Notes: generated from the sequence alone by a model not told the origin. 57,094 nt of DNA from Bacteroidales bacterium (GCA_022837485.1 JALHHH010000008.1:48855-105948), one strand, 5' to 3'. Counted from the stretch's first letter, positions 24,801-32,851 are shown. Numbers and translations: made by a program.

Positions 24801-25977
24801 AGCCGGACTGAGTGCAGGAAACTATAACAACGAGGCTATTGTTAACGCCGGAGGCGGAGCAACCGAAAAAACGGTAACCTGCAACGGCTCGGTAACATCC
24901 TCGCTGCAGCCGGAACTTACCGGCGTATTTATGCCTCTTTTTATCCAGGGAATCAACGGAACCAATAACTTCAGGGTTCCTTATGCCTACAAGGCAAGCA
25001 TCAACAATCTTATGCCCGGGGCAACCTACAGGTACTTCAACAAGGTGGTGATTGGAACCGATCTTCCCGATGCCAACGGAGCCGGAAACAGCATCTACAT
25101 CAGCGCCAACGGAACCTTTAACAGAACTACCGGAACCTCGATGAATACTCCGGGTGAATACGGAGAGTTTACTACGGATGCTTCCGGAAGCTTTACCGGA
25201 TGGTTTATTACAGAGCCCAGCGGAAATGCACGTTTTACTCCGGGGAACCAGGTGTTTATGCGCATCTCGCTGAACGACGGACTTGGCGGGGAAGAGGTTG
25301 TAAACCGTCTCACCACTGCCGATTATTCCACCGTACTGCAGTTCGGAACCGAAGCTGAACCAACCATGGGTACAGCTATCCGCGGCGTCAGCTACGACGA
25401 TCCTAAGGATTTTGTATTCCTCTTCGACAACGTGGAGGGAAGCGGCAGACCCCTTGCAGGAACGCACATCGAAGCCAGCGGCATTGATTTCAGCGGAATA
25501 ACCTCCTACGCGCCCTTCTACCTCACAGAAGTTGCCGGAGCCGACGGATCCTGGGGTACCATAGTTCCTAATCTGAACGAGGCCGGGGTACGGAACGTGA
25601 CGGTATACAGCCGTACCGAATTCATTGCAATCCAAGACTACGTGATGTATGACGGAGTATGGCTTCTTACCGATACCCGAAATCCTCTCGGTGGCGCCGA
25701 CGACGTTCTGTTCCTCGATCTGATTACCATCAACGTTACCTCTCCCGCCTTCAACGATGTTAAGGTGTATGCATCCGGAAAGGAACTGAAGATCGAGACC
25801 AGAAACGTTACCGGATTTAGCCTGGCACTCTTTAACCTTCAGGGACAGCAGGTTTACGGCCGACGCCTCGAAGGCAGCAATCACTACAGCATGAACCTGA
25901 ACATTCCTTCGGGAATTTATGTGGCCCGCCTGATGAACGGCGAGGGAACCGCAAGCTTCAAATTTTTCGTCAGGTAA
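21811..25977 (+). CDS. Large secreted modular protein with T9SS sorting domain (paralogue 2)
   Basis: This 1388-residue protein has a signal peptide (about 1-33, ending ALSAQP). In order: an N-terminal beta-sandwich-like domain (33-240), an Ig-like SGFTY repeat (245-356), a choice-of-anchor-J/MAM-like domain (about 360-520, with EDWFILPGI and WQIDNVSIMAG), a second Ig-like repeat (524-640), module copy A (641-910), a third Ig-like repeat (914-1032), module copy B (1035-1308), and a T9SS sorting domain ending IYVARLMNGEGTASFKFFVR. It follows paralogue 1 by 116 bp and likely arose by duplication and domain addition. Codons of residues 125-230 (about 22190-22500) are visibly AT-richer than their flanks. 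No enzyme motif was seen; an adhesin or binding protein is the simplest guess. Confidence 0.9.
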   Translation: MKNRNNKTKRSLMTRLLTVLATLFLTSALSAQPLLIDNFNYPIGALLTDNGWTAHSGGGTQAIDVTNGLVFAGYAGSGIGGAANLDNNGEDVHRTFDQVTTGTVYAAVIIQTEATNSGGYFLHLAQQTIGSTFFTRLWVNATGDGIGIGTSAPTTYVPITAGVPTLVVLKLEISTKISSLYKFTTFPASEPTTPDATFTETASYSNVGSIALRQYSASQRVLVDGIRVATTWAEAVAPASGPNPVLSASPAALSGFTYAINNGPSASKTYNLSGADLSPASGNITVTPSANYEISLDNSTFSQTALSVPYTGGALSATPVYVRLKAGLTGGLYNGEQIVNSGGTATSAIVTCNGEVEAPATTTLPYTENFATGMGICYDYSVSGDTKKWLHSSGGEYVYMNGFGSNMLEEDWFILPGINLNENFNSTLTFESWMRYGSDDTDNYFKLLYSTNYAGVGDPSGATWTELAFTYPTAEQTWTPSGAVDLSLITADNVYIAFKYHYNVGFYRSWQIDNVSIMAGNTPALTVTPATLTGFTYEVGSGPSAAQTYQISGENLVGSGNIVVTAPADYEVSLDGTTFAASLNLPYAGGIITGQPRTLSVRLKAGLAIGNYNNEVITHTGGSALAASVTCSGSVTDLVPVFSAITLPSWIQGLNGTNAQRVPYSFLATISNLYPNTTYRYYNKIVDATDSPTSNGAGNTIFVNADGSFLRTTSTNLGTAGQYGEFTTNASGSFTGWFMIEPSGNVRFTPGNQLFMRIMLNNGNNGTSVANRVTSAESVSVINFGNAYQTDMGTGIRGISEAASGNMVFLYDNVDGSGRPVYGSSIETTGIDFAAAGTYVSFYTGQVQGNNGSWGGIVPNLLPDGIRRIEERSNADGSLVAVHTSEDGVWGVYDTRNPFGGETDILIIDLMPAGQPVLTVSPSVLNGFNYTEGSGPSAVQTYTLSGNELEGSGNVTVTAPANYEVSSDGTTFSASLSLPFASGVITGQPLTISVRLKAGLSAGNYNNEAIVNAGGGATEKTVTCNGSVTSSLQPELTGVFMPLFIQGINGTNNFRVPYAYKASINNLMPGATYRYFNKVVIGTDLPDANGAGNSIYISANGTFNRTTGTSMNTPGEYGEFTTDASGSFTGWFITEPSGNARFTPGNQVFMRISLNDGLGGEEVVNRLTTADYSTVLQFGTEAEPTMGTAIRGVSYDDPKDFVFLFDNVEGSGRPLAGTHIEASGIDFSGITSYAPFYLTEVAGADGSWGTIVPNLNEAGVRNVTVYSRTEFIAIQDYVMYDGVWLLTDTRNPLGGADDVLFLDLITINVTSPAFNDVKVYASGKELKIETRNVTGFSLALFNLQGQQVYGRRLEGSNHYSMNLNIPSGIYVARLMNGEGTASFKFFVR
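22318..22349. repeat. 12-bp inverted repeat inside coding sequence
   Basis: AAACTTGAGATT (22318-22329) pairs exactly with AATCTCAAGTTT (22338-22349) around an 8-base loop. It lies in the AT-rich patch of paralogue 2 and encodes part of KLEISTKISSL without breaking the frame. Confidence 0.7.
23731..24540 (+). repeat. Shared 270-residue module, copy A in paralogue 2
   Basis: This encodes residues 641-910, opening FSAITLPSWIQGLNG and closing DTRNPFGGETDILIIDL. It shares the same ordered motifs as the copies at 20636 and 24913. Confidence 0.8.
24913..25734 (+). repeat. Shared 270-residue module, copy B in paralogue 2
   Basis: This encodes residues about 1035-1308, opening LTGVFMPLFIQGINGTN and closing DTRNPLGGADDVLFLDL. 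It differs from copy A mainly near the end, where the IEERS segment is replaced. Confidence 0.8.
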
Positions 25978-26000
25978 TACTGCCGGAAACTGAATTATGG

Positions 26001-26033
26001 ATGCAGCAACCACTTCGGTTGCTGCATTTTTTT
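26001..26033 (+). terminator. Strong intrinsic terminator after the T9SS cargo genes
   Basis: ATGCAGCAACC pairs perfectly with GGTTGCTGCAT (11 bp, loop ACTTC), followed by a run of seven T. It lies 23 bases after the stop of paralogue 2. The rest of 26034-26268 holds AT-rich sequence and the manA leader, with no gene seen. Confidence 0.9.
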
Positions 26034-26268
26034 CTGCCTTCCCGGGAAGGCAGATTTTTTTCTATTTTTTTTCAATTGCGGATGTTTTCTTCAGAAACCC
26101 CTGTTGCCGGGGCTGTTGTGCAACAGCAGGCGATAAGCGGCGCAAGACTTATTAATATTATTGTAAAAGTACCCGTATTCCACCTTCCATTCCTTGCATA
26201 AGCGTCATAAGGCGAATTGCAGATTGAATTTAATTGTAATTTTAGCCCCTGATTTTAGGAAAGAACGT

Positions 26269-27261
26269 ATGGAAAACCGCTTATATCCTTTGAAATTCCG
26301 TCCCGTACTCAAAGACAAAATATGGGGTGGAAATAAAATCCGGAAGGTACTGGGAATCGATTTTTCTCCCCTTCCCAATTGCGGAGAAGCCTGGGTACTA
26401 TCGGGCGTTGAAGGCAACCAGACGGGAATTGAAAACGGATTCCTTGCCGGGAATGAGCTGAATGAACTTGTGGAAATTTACATGGGCGACCTGGTGGGGG
26501 ATGCTGTTTATGAACGTTTTGGTGCAGAATTTCCCATTCTTGTAAAGTTCATCGATGCAGCCGATTACCTGAGCATTCAGGTGCATCCCGACGATGAGCT
26601 GGCTGCTAAGCGCAACATTGGTTACGGCAAGTCGGAGATGTGGTACATCATGGATGCCGATCCGGGGGCTGAGCTGATCAGCGGATTTAAACGGAAAGTG
26701 GATCGGGAAACCTATCTGCAGCATCTGGAGAATAAGACGCTGAAAGAAATTCTGAATGAGGAAAAGGTAAGCAGGGGAGATGTTTTCTATATGCCTGCCG
26801 GTCGGGTACATGCACTGGGTCCCGGAATCTTTCTGGCCGAGATTCAGCAGACTTCAGACACCACTTACAGGATTTACGACTGGGACAGAGTTGACGAGAA
26901 CGGCAAATCGCGTGAGCTGCATACCGAAGAGGCTTTGGATGCCATCGATTTCGGGGTTTACGATTCGTATAAAACGGAATATACTCCCCGGGAAAACGGA
27001 ACTGCAACCATGGTGAGCAGTCCGTTTTTCACCACCAGCCTGATACAGCTCGGCAAAGCACTGGCAAAGGATTACACCGAACTCGATTCATTCGTAATCT
27101 ATGTTTGCGTTGAAGGCGCGGTAACCGTTGTGCACGACGGGGATACGGAGCCACAGGTAAATCTGAAGCAGGGCGAAGCCTTGCTGATCCCTGCCTCCAT
27201 CGACAGGGTTGACATAATTCCCTCGTCAGCTTCAAAAATCCTTGAAGTCTTTATCGCCTGA
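26269..27261 (+). CDS. manA: Mannose-6-phosphate isomerase, class I
   Basis: This 330-residue enzyme interconverts mannose 6-phosphate and fructose 6-phosphate, feeding GDP-mannose synthesis. Likely zinc ligands are Gln104 and His106 in SIQVHPDDEL, Glu123 in KSEMWYIMD, and a downstream His181 in GRVHALGPG belongs to the active-site region. The frame is open back to 26194, but the ATG at 26269 (MENRLYPLKFRPVLKDKIWGG) is the family start and has an AGGAAAG tract upstream. It is of the short form common in Firmicutes and Bacteroidota. The matching guanylyltransferase gene is at 41722, so the GDP-mannose route is split across the window. Confidence 0.95.
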   Translation: MENRLYPLKFRPVLKDKIWGGNKIRKVLGIDFSPLPNCGEAWVLSGVEGNQTGIENGFLAGNELNELVEIYMGDLVGDAVYERFGAEFPILVKFIDAADYLSIQVHPDDELAAKRNIGYGKSEMWYIMDADPGAELISGFKRKVDRETYLQHLENKTLKEILNEEKVSRGDVFYMPAGRVHALGPGIFLAEIQQTSDTTYRIYDWDRVDENGKSRELHTEEALDAIDFGVYDSYKTEYTPRENGTATMVSSPFFTTSLIQLGKALAKDYTELDSFVIYVCVEGAVTVVHDGDTEPQVNLKQGEALLIPASIDRVDIIPSSASKILEVFIA

Positions 27262-27312
27262 AAAGGCATGATTCTTGAAAACGAAAACAGAATATACCAA
27301 CATCAGTAACTC

Positions 27313-27840
27313 ATGAAAAAAATTATCTTTTTTGCCGCTTTGTTTTCTTTGGCACTTGGCGTAACGGCCCAGGATGCAGAAAAATCGTACAAAATGCTTC
27401 CTTCTGTCAATGTTAAAACGCTGGATGGAAAAACCCTCAACACCTCGGAGATTACCAACGACGGCAATCCCATTATATTGAGCTTCTGGGCATTGTGGTG
27501 CAAGCCCTGCATCAACGAGCTTACTACCATTGCAGAAGTTTACGATGAGTGGGTAGAAGAAACCGGTGTAAAACTTGTTGCCGTCAGCATCGATGACTCC
27601 AGGTCCTCGTCGCGTGTGGCTCCGACGGTCAACGGAAAAGGATGGGATTATGAAGTGTTGCTGGATCCGAACGGCGATTTTAAAAGGGCCATGAATGTGA
27701 ATATGATCCCGCATACCTTTCTGATAAGCGGAAAGGGTGAAATTGTGTGGCAGCATACCTCGTTCAGCGAAGGCAGCGAGCTGCAGCTTATCGAAATGGT
27801 GCGTTCGCTCAAACGCGGCGAAACCATTGAATCGCATTGA
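27313..27840 (+). CDS. TlpA/ResA-like thioredoxin-fold lipid-side or periplasmic oxidoreductase
   Basis: This 175-residue protein has a signal peptide ending near VTAQ (about residue 20) and a thioredoxin fold with the redox motif WCKPC in FWALWCKPCINEL near residue 60. The cis-Pro region is MIPHTFLIS. The family reduces disulfides in the periplasm, for example in cytochrome maturation or for outer-membrane proteins. It is followed by the DUF6029 barrel and the Omp28 lipoprotein, itself carrying a CxxC motif, so it may be the electron donor for that pair. It starts 51 bp after manA. Both active-site cysteines are present. Confidence 0.92.
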   Translation: MKKIIFFAALFSLALGVTAQDAEKSYKMLPSVNVKTLDGKTLNTSEITNDGNPIILSFWALWCKPCINELTTIAEVYDEWVEETGVKLVAVSIDDSRSSSRVAPTVNGKGWDYEVLLDPNGDFKRAMNVNMIPHTFLISGKGEIVWQHTSFSEGSELQLIEMVRSLKRGETIESH

Positions 27841-27938
27841 TTCTGTTACCTGGCGGACAGTATTCCGTTAAGGTACAGCACGATGCTGAATCCATGCGAC
27901 TATATCAATCAATTCGTGTCACTTAATTCTTTACGTTC

Positions 27939-29615
27939 TTGAAACCAGTATTCTTTGTTAAGACCGTGGTTATTGGCCTTCTTCTTCTACCCGGCTTTGT
28001 TTTTTCCCAGAGTATTCTGGAAGGAGGAAAGGTCAGCGGCAATTTCCAGCTTGATGCTCAGGTTTACCGTGCCGATTCGGCTATTGGTGCCTATGAGGTG
28101 GATGAGGAAATGCGCATGAATGCCTTCGCCAACCTGTTGTACAGCAACGGTAACTTTAATGCAGGCATGCGTTTCGAAACCTACCTGAATCCCATTCTGG
28201 GCTTTGACCCCCGGTATAAAGGCAGCGGAGTGCCATACTGGTTCGGTTCCTGGCAGAACGACCAGTTCGAGATTACCGTCGGTAATTTCTACGAGCAGTT
28301 CGGCAGCGGTATGGTTCTGCGCAGCTATGAGGAACGTAATCTGGGATACGACAACGCCCTGAAAGGTGCAAGGGTACGTTTCAGCCCGGCACAGGGCATT
28401 ACCCTGAAAGGCCTGATCGGTACCCAGCGTTTCTTCTGGGAGCAGGGCCCCGGTATTGTCAGGGGTCTCGATGGTGAGTTTGCCCTGAACGATATCTTCG
28501 ATAAGGAAGGAAAAATTCCGACCAGACTTACCCTTGGCGGAAGCTTTGTAAGTAAGTATCAGCCCCGCGAAGAAATTGCTGCAGGACCAAATGCCATGCT
28601 CGACCTGCCGGCTAACGTTACGGCCTGGGCAGCCCGCTTCAACCTGAGCAGCGGACGTTTTGCCTTCGACGGGGAATATGCGAACAAAATCAACGACCCT
28701 TCGGCCATCAACAATTACATATACAAGGAAGGACAATCGCTGCTGCTGCAGGCAACCTATTCCACCCGCGGACTCGGCATTATTGCCTCTGCCAAGCGTA
28801 CCGACAACATGAGCTTCAAATCAAAGCGCACAGAAACGGGTAACGTACTTGATATCAACTATCTGCCGGCACTCACCCGTCAGCATGCCTACAGCTTGTC
28901 GGCCATGTATCCCTATGCAACCCAGCCCAACGGTGAAATGGCCGTTCAGGGGCAAATCAATTACAAAATTCCCAGGGGAAGCAAAATCGGAGGCAAATAC
29001 GGAACCGATGTAGCGGTTAACTTCTCAAGGGTAACCTCCATCGTTATGGATCCTGCGGAAGGCGAAACTGCCGTCGGACAGCCCGGCACCCTGGGCTATT
29101 CATCTCCTTTTAATGTATTCGGGGATGAGCTGTATTTTCAGGATCTGAACATCGAACTCCAGCGCAAGTTCACAAACAGCTTCAAGATGCTGGTTTCTTA
29201 CGTGTATCTGAAGTATAACATCGACGTAATCGAAGGCCATGCCGGAGATCCTATGGTAAATGCGCACATTGGTATTATCGATGCAACGCATCGTTTCGAC
29301 AACAAACAGGCGCTGAAACTTGAATATCAGCATTTGTTAACGGAACAGGACAAGGGAGACTGGCTGCAGTTTCTCATAGAGTACACTTTTGCACCGAAAT
29401 GGTTTGTTACGGTTGCCGACCAGTACAACTACGGTAATCCGGACAAGGACATGCGCTTCCATTATCCCACACTTTCGGCAGGTTATACCAACGGATCCAA
29501 CCGTTTGTCGCTCACCTACGGAAAGCAGCGTGAAGGCATCGTCTGCGTCGGGGGAGTATGCCGCAACGTTCCGGCATCGAATGGTTTAACCATCACACTA
29601 ACCAGTTCTTTCTGA
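27939..29615 (+). CDS. DUF6029-family outer-membrane beta-barrel protein (TTG start)
   Basis: This is a 558-residue protein. The best start is the TTG at 27939, because it gives a proper signal peptide (MKPVFFVKTVVIGLLLLPGFVFSQ) and no ATG is near. The rest is alternating beta strands with aromatic girdles, such as FNAGMRFETYLNPILGF, YWFGSWQNDQFEITVGNFYEQFG, and an ending GLTITLTSSF with terminal Phe, as in BAM-inserted barrels. I recognise the family as the Bacteroidota DUF6029 group; its function is unknown. It sits 98 bp after the thioredoxin gene and 50 bp before Omp28, a recurrent Bacteroidota arrangement as I recall it. A cargo-binding or receptor role is possible. Confidence 0.85.
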   Translation: MKPVFFVKTVVIGLLLLPGFVFSQSILEGGKVSGNFQLDAQVYRADSAIGAYEVDEEMRMNAFANLLYSNGNFNAGMRFETYLNPILGFDPRYKGSGVPYWFGSWQNDQFEITVGNFYEQFGSGMVLRSYEERNLGYDNALKGARVRFSPAQGITLKGLIGTQRFFWEQGPGIVRGLDGEFALNDIFDKEGKIPTRLTLGGSFVSKYQPREEIAAGPNAMLDLPANVTAWAARFNLSSGRFAFDGEYANKINDPSAINNYIYKEGQSLLLQATYSTRGLGIIASAKRTDNMSFKSKRTETGNVLDINYLPALTRQHAYSLSAMYPYATQPNGEMAVQGQINYKIPRGSKIGGKYGTDVAVNFSRVTSIVMDPAEGETAVGQPGTLGYSSPFNVFGDELYFQDLNIELQRKFTNSFKMLVSYVYLKYNIDVIEGHAGDPMVNAHIGIIDATHRFDNKQALKLEYQHLLTEQDKGDWLQFLIEYTFAPKWFVTVADQYNYGNPDKDMRFHYPTLSAGYTNGSNRLSLTYGKQREGIVCVGGVCRNVPASNGLTITLTSSF

Positions 29616-29631
29616 AAACCGGGAATAATAT

Positions 29632-29649
29632 ATCCGGCCCGGGCCGGAT
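29632..29649. other. Perfect 18-bp palindrome between DUF6029 and Omp28 genes
   Basis: ATCCGGCCCGGGCCGGAT is fully self-complementary. It lies in the 50-bp gap, 16 bases before the ATG of Omp28. It could be a protein site or an mRNA hairpin that modulates the downstream gene. Confidence 0.6.
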
Positions 29650-29665
29650 TCAGAACCAAGAGAAA

Positions 29666-30574
29666 ATGATCACGATGAACAAAATAAAACCGCTTTCGCT
29701 GATATTTCTGGCAATTGCCGGACTTGCATTTATTACTGCCTGCGATAAAATAGAAGCTCCCTACGTAATTATAACGGGTACGGTGGATACGGCAGCGTGT
29801 CCGGTTCCGGAGTTTCCGGAAGTAACCACGGTGCAGAAACGGGTGCTGCTCGAAGATTACACCGGACATACCTGCGTTAACTGTCCGAAAGCTGCGATTA
29901 TCGCGCACGATCTTAAGGAAGTACACGGCGATCGCCTGGTGCTTCTGGCCGTTCATGCCGGCTTTTTCGCCAATCCTACCTCCTCGGGCGATTTTACCTA
30001 TGACTTCAGGTCAGAGGCTGGTACTGCCTGGGATAATTTCTTCGGAGTGGGAATGGTTGGCAACCCCAACGGACTCATCGACCGCAAGGGATATCCGTCA
30101 ACACACATCGTATCTCCTTCGGGATGGGGTGCTGCCATTGCAGCAGCCCTGAATGCCGTTCCCGTAATTGATCTGCAGATGATAAATGAGTACGACGCAG
30201 CCGAACGCAAGCTGTGTACGCACGTGAAAACAAAGTTCATCGCCGGTGTCGATAAAAACCTGAAACTGGTGGTTGTACTTACCGAAAGCGGAATTGTAAA
30301 GCCCCAGAAGAACAACGATTCCGCTTCGGGCGATGTGCCGTTGATTTTAAACTATTCGCATAACCACGTACTCCGGACAGCCATCACCACAACCTGGGGG
30401 AGCAGCATTGCCACAGCGGGAACCGCAAACCCCGAATTTCTGGTTAATTCTTTCAGGCACATTGTGAAGGATGAATACGTGGCGGAAAACTGCAGCGTTA
30501 TTGCATTCGTTTACGACGACGATACCAAAGAGGTTCTTCAGGCCGTGGAAACACCGGTTGTTGCCGTGAACTAA
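29666..30574 (+). CDS. Omp28-related outer-membrane lipoprotein
   Basis: This 302-residue protein has the lipobox AFITAC near residue 25 and an Omp28-like domain. A CxxC motif occurs in DYTGHTCVNCPKAA, placing a thioredoxin-like active site near residue 75. The following VLLAVHAGFFA and GNPNGLIDRKGYP segments are typical of the family. The start ATG at 29666 (MITMNKIKPL) is chosen because it follows the palindrome and an AAGAGAAA tract; the Met three codons later is an equal alternative. It is the third gene of the thioredoxin-DUF6029-Omp28 set. Its 3' end carries an intrinsic terminator that overlaps the end of the convergent M28 gene. Confidence 0.9.
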   Translation: MITMNKIKPLSLIFLAIAGLAFITACDKIEAPYVIITGTVDTAACPVPEFPEVTTVQKRVLLEDYTGHTCVNCPKAAIIAHDLKEVHGDRLVLLAVHAGFFANPTSSGDFTYDFRSEAGTAWDNFFGVGMVGNPNGLIDRKGYPSTHIVSPSGWGAAIAAALNAVPVIDLQMINEYDAAERKLCTHVKTKFIAGVDKNLKLVVVLTESGIVKPQKNNDSASGDVPLILNYSHNHVLRTAITTTWGSSIATAGTANPEFLVNSFRHIVKDEYVAENCSVIAFVYDDDTKEVLQAVETPVVAVN

Positions 30575-30603
30575 GCCTGTAGATACGATCATTACTGGAT
30601 TCT

Positions 30604-30638
30604 GCTGATGCCGGTTTCTCCGGTATCAGCATTTTTTT
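30604..30638 (+). terminator. Intrinsic terminator after Omp28, overlapping the M28 gene end
   Basis: GCTGATGCCGG pairs with CCGGTATCAGC (11 bp including one G-T pair, loop TTTCT) followed by seven T. The T-run lies inside the last codons of the convergent M28 gene, so the two ends share this DNA. Confidence 0.85.
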
Positions 30639-31843
30639 ATCATATCCAGTATGGCTTCGGCTATAGCGGGCAGTTGTTCCGGATTTACGATGCGGGGATG
30701 GTCGCCGGGAGTATGGGTGATGCGCTGGGTGTACATATTATGCAGAAACCATTCGGAGGTAATTGCGATTGCCGGGCATCCGTACTGAACGAAAATGCTG
30801 TGATCGCCCTGCGGCCACTGAGGGCCTTCCCAAAAACCGTGCGAACTTCCGAAAACCAGATGAGCCTCATGTTCCATATTCTCCGGCAGGTCAAACAGCG
30901 AATACGCGGAGCCGCCCTCGTGGTAGCCTGCTCCATCGATGTTTATGTTTAGAATAATTTGATCAAAAGAGTCCTGATTTTCAGATATGTAAAGCATCTG
31001 GCCGGGGACAGCGTAATAATCTTCTCCGTTAAATGCTGCCAGTTCCACGGCAGTGTCGCCATTATAATCCCTCAGCATTTCGGCAAGCAGAAGGAGCACA
31101 ATAACCCCCGTGGCGTTGTCGATGGCTCCGGGCGTACCCTTCTTGGCGTCGATGTGGGCAGAAACCACAATTCGTTTTCCGGCATTTTTTCCTTTAAGAG
31201 CAGTAATATTATACCCCTTCCCGGGAATTCGGACGGCATCAGAAACCAGTCTGACCTTTTCGCCCGTATACTTCAGAAGCTGTGTACCAATTTCTTCGGT
31301 GGTAAATACGGATGGAATGTCGAAATCCCCGTCCTCAATCAATGGGAAGGGATAAACGCCGCCGGCCAGCTCCGGATTAAAGCCGGTGGCACATACCAGT
31401 GCCGCAGGCTTGCCCGCCTCAAGCCGTGCAATGATTTTCCGATGATGTTCGGGGTTGTAGAATACGAAATTCTTTGGCATCAGCTGTTCAACGGCCAGTT
31501 CACCGTGCAGCAGCACAATGCAGCCTTCCATTCTGAGCACTTCCAGCTCCTGCAGGTTTCCTGCCGCAATCAGGGTGGCTTCGGTATCGCATCCCCTGGA
31601 ATAGGGACTTGAATGCACGCTGAATTCCTGTCCGTCGGCGGTCAGCTTAGCGCCTTTACTTGTCCAGTCTATGGCATCAAATGCAGGTGATTCCGGCTCC
31701 CATCCCAGGGATTTTAACGTTTCACTGAAATAACCGGTAGCCATCCGGTTTCCCTCGCTGCCCACGCAGCGGCCCGGAATGGTGTCGCAAAGCATCTGCA
31801 AATACTGCCTGCTTTTTTCAACGAGGTTGTCTGACTGTTTCAT
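30626..31843 (-). CDS. M28-family zinc aminopeptidase
   Basis: This roughly 405-residue peptidase carries the M28 di-zinc ligands: His in VVSAHIDAKKG, Asp in PGAIDNATGV, Glu-Glu/Asp in FNGEDYYAVPGQ, Asp in ININIDGAGYH and His near the end in ITHTPGDHP. The C-terminal half is the catalytic domain; the insert around residues 100-210 resembles a PA-like domain. No signal peptide was seen, so it may be cytoplasmic. The ATG at 31843 is preferred over the upstream TTG at 31861, and a TAATTTTG -7 element lies 15 bases upstream. It likely finishes peptide degradation begun by the secreted peptidases in this window. Confidence 0.92.
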   Translation of the reverse strand: MKQSDNLVEKSRQYLQMLCDTIPGRCVGSEGNRMATGYFSETLKSLGWEPESPAFDAIDWTSKGAKLTADGQEFSVHSSPYSRGCDTEATLIAAGNLQELEVLRMEGCIVLLHGELAVEQLMPKNFVFYNPEHHRKIIARLEAGKPAALVCATGFNPELAGGVYPFPLIEDGDFDIPSVFTTEEIGTQLLKYTGEKVRLVSDAVRIPGKGYNITALKGKNAGKRIVVSAHIDAKKGTPGAIDNATGVIVLLLLAEMLRDYNGDTAVELAAFNGEDYYAVPGQMLYISENQDSFDQIILNINIDGAGYHEGGSAYSLFDLPENMEHEAHLVFGSSHGFWEGPQWPQGDHSIFVQYGCPAIAITSEWFLHNMYTQRITHTPGDHPRIVNPEQLPAIAEAILDMIKKC

Positions 31844-31858
31844 TCGGTTTTTTTTACG

Positions 31859-31866
31859 CAAAATTA
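31859..31866 (-). promoter_or_regulatory. -7 element TAATTTTG before the M28 peptidase
   Basis: TAATTTTG on the minus strand lies 15 bases upstream of the ATG at 31843 and overlaps the alternative TTG start at 31861. This supports the downstream start. Confidence 0.55.
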
Positions 31867-31905
31867 TGGCAGCACCAGGCGGCAGAATTGTATAAAAACG
31901 ACTTT

Positions 31906-32739
31906 TTAACGGCCTGGAGTCAATGCCAGGTTATTCCGGTAAACGGAGGGCGCATCGCCGGAAATGCGCTTGAAATCGCGGATAAAGTGGGCCTGATCGT
32001 AATAGCCCGATTCAAGCGCAATTTCTGTCAGATTCAGCGGACTGCCAAAAAGCGAAAGAGCCTTGTTGAAACGCACTATTCCTGAAAAACGGGCCGGAGA
32101 GAGTCCCAAGTATTCTTTAAACAGTCGCTCAAACTGCCGGTTTCCGATGAACAATTCATTGGCGACTTTTGAAATCCCCGGTTCATGGGTGTTATTGGCA
32201 ATCAGTCCGACACTCTTCCGTATCAGTGCAAAATGACGCTGATTCAGCGTTTGCAGGCGCCGCACAATAAAATCTTCGATGATCCGTAAGCGCTCCTGCA
32301 GTCCGGGAGCTTCGGCCACCCGGCGTCCGGTTTCCCCGAGGCTGCGTTCAATATCGGCTAATCCTACCGTAAGATGGGTAAAATAATGTGCCGGAATGCC
32401 GAAAAGAGCATTGGAAGCGAAGGGATGAAAAACCACCCCCAGCAGTCCTGCCCGTTCAAACGAAAAGATGTCCTTATACGCGGTAAACTGTCCGCATATC
32501 AGACTTTGCGGTTGTGTGCCCGCATCTTTTCCTGCATAGCTTTCGCTGAAAGGAGCTCCGTAGTGGAAGATCAGCTGGGTTTCACCGTTGGGAAGCAAGC
32601 GTTCGTGATGGTTTCCGCTGCCCTTCTCGAGCTGCCAGATGGTCTTAACGTAGGCCGAAACCCTTTCCGGTACCGGAAGCAGTTGAATGTGGGGGTAAAC
32701 TTCAGGATGCCTGGTATCGGGGTGATAACCAATGGTCAT
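31906..32739 (-). CDS. AraC-family transcriptional regulator
   Basis: This 277-residue regulator has an N-terminal sensing domain with segments such as VSAYVKTIWQLEKGSG and LLGVVFHPFASNALFGIPAH (DUF6597-like). A C-terminal AraC DNA-binding domain includes SKVANELFIGNRQFERLFKEYLG, FNKALSLF and ESGYYDQAHFIRDFKRISG. The frame is open to 32814, but the ATG at 32739 (MTIGYHPDTRHP) gives a usual family start without a stray hydrophobic lead. It lies divergent from the carboxyltransferase gene, 194 bp apart, and may control it or the M28 gene; no operator was identified. The inducer is unknown. Confidence 0.9.
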   Translation of the reverse strand: MTIGYHPDTRHPEVYPHIQLLPVPERVSAYVKTIWQLEKGSGNHHERLLPNGETQLIFHYGAPFSESYAGKDAGTQPQSLICGQFTAYKDIFSFERAGLLGVVFHPFASNALFGIPAHYFTHLTVGLADIERSLGETGRRVAEAPGLQERLRIIEDFIVRRLQTLNQRHFALIRKSVGLIANNTHEPGISKVANELFIGNRQFERLFKEYLGLSPARFSGIVRFNKALSLFGSPLNLTEIALESGYYDQAHFIRDFKRISGDAPSVYRNNLALTPGR

Positions 32740-32843
32740 TGCGATTTTTATCAAAAGGTAAATGCAGGGGGATGCAAAAATACAAGGAATAATGAGTTGC
32801 TTATTTATTTTCAATTGCGTATTATACTGAATATTAAAGTTTT

Positions 32844-32851
32844 TACTTTTG
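32844..32851 (+). promoter_or_regulatory. -7 element TACTTTTG before the carboxyltransferase gene
   Basis: TACTTTTG matches TAnnTTTG and lies 82 bases before the ATG at 32934, giving a leader of about 75 bases. A TTG at 32815-32817 is 26 bases upstream, wider than ideal for a -33 box. Confidence 0.45.

Noticed and set aside
24709..26013. Minus-strand open frame of 434 codons
   Set aside because: It is antisense to the repeat-rich T9SS gene and lacks a start context or domain.
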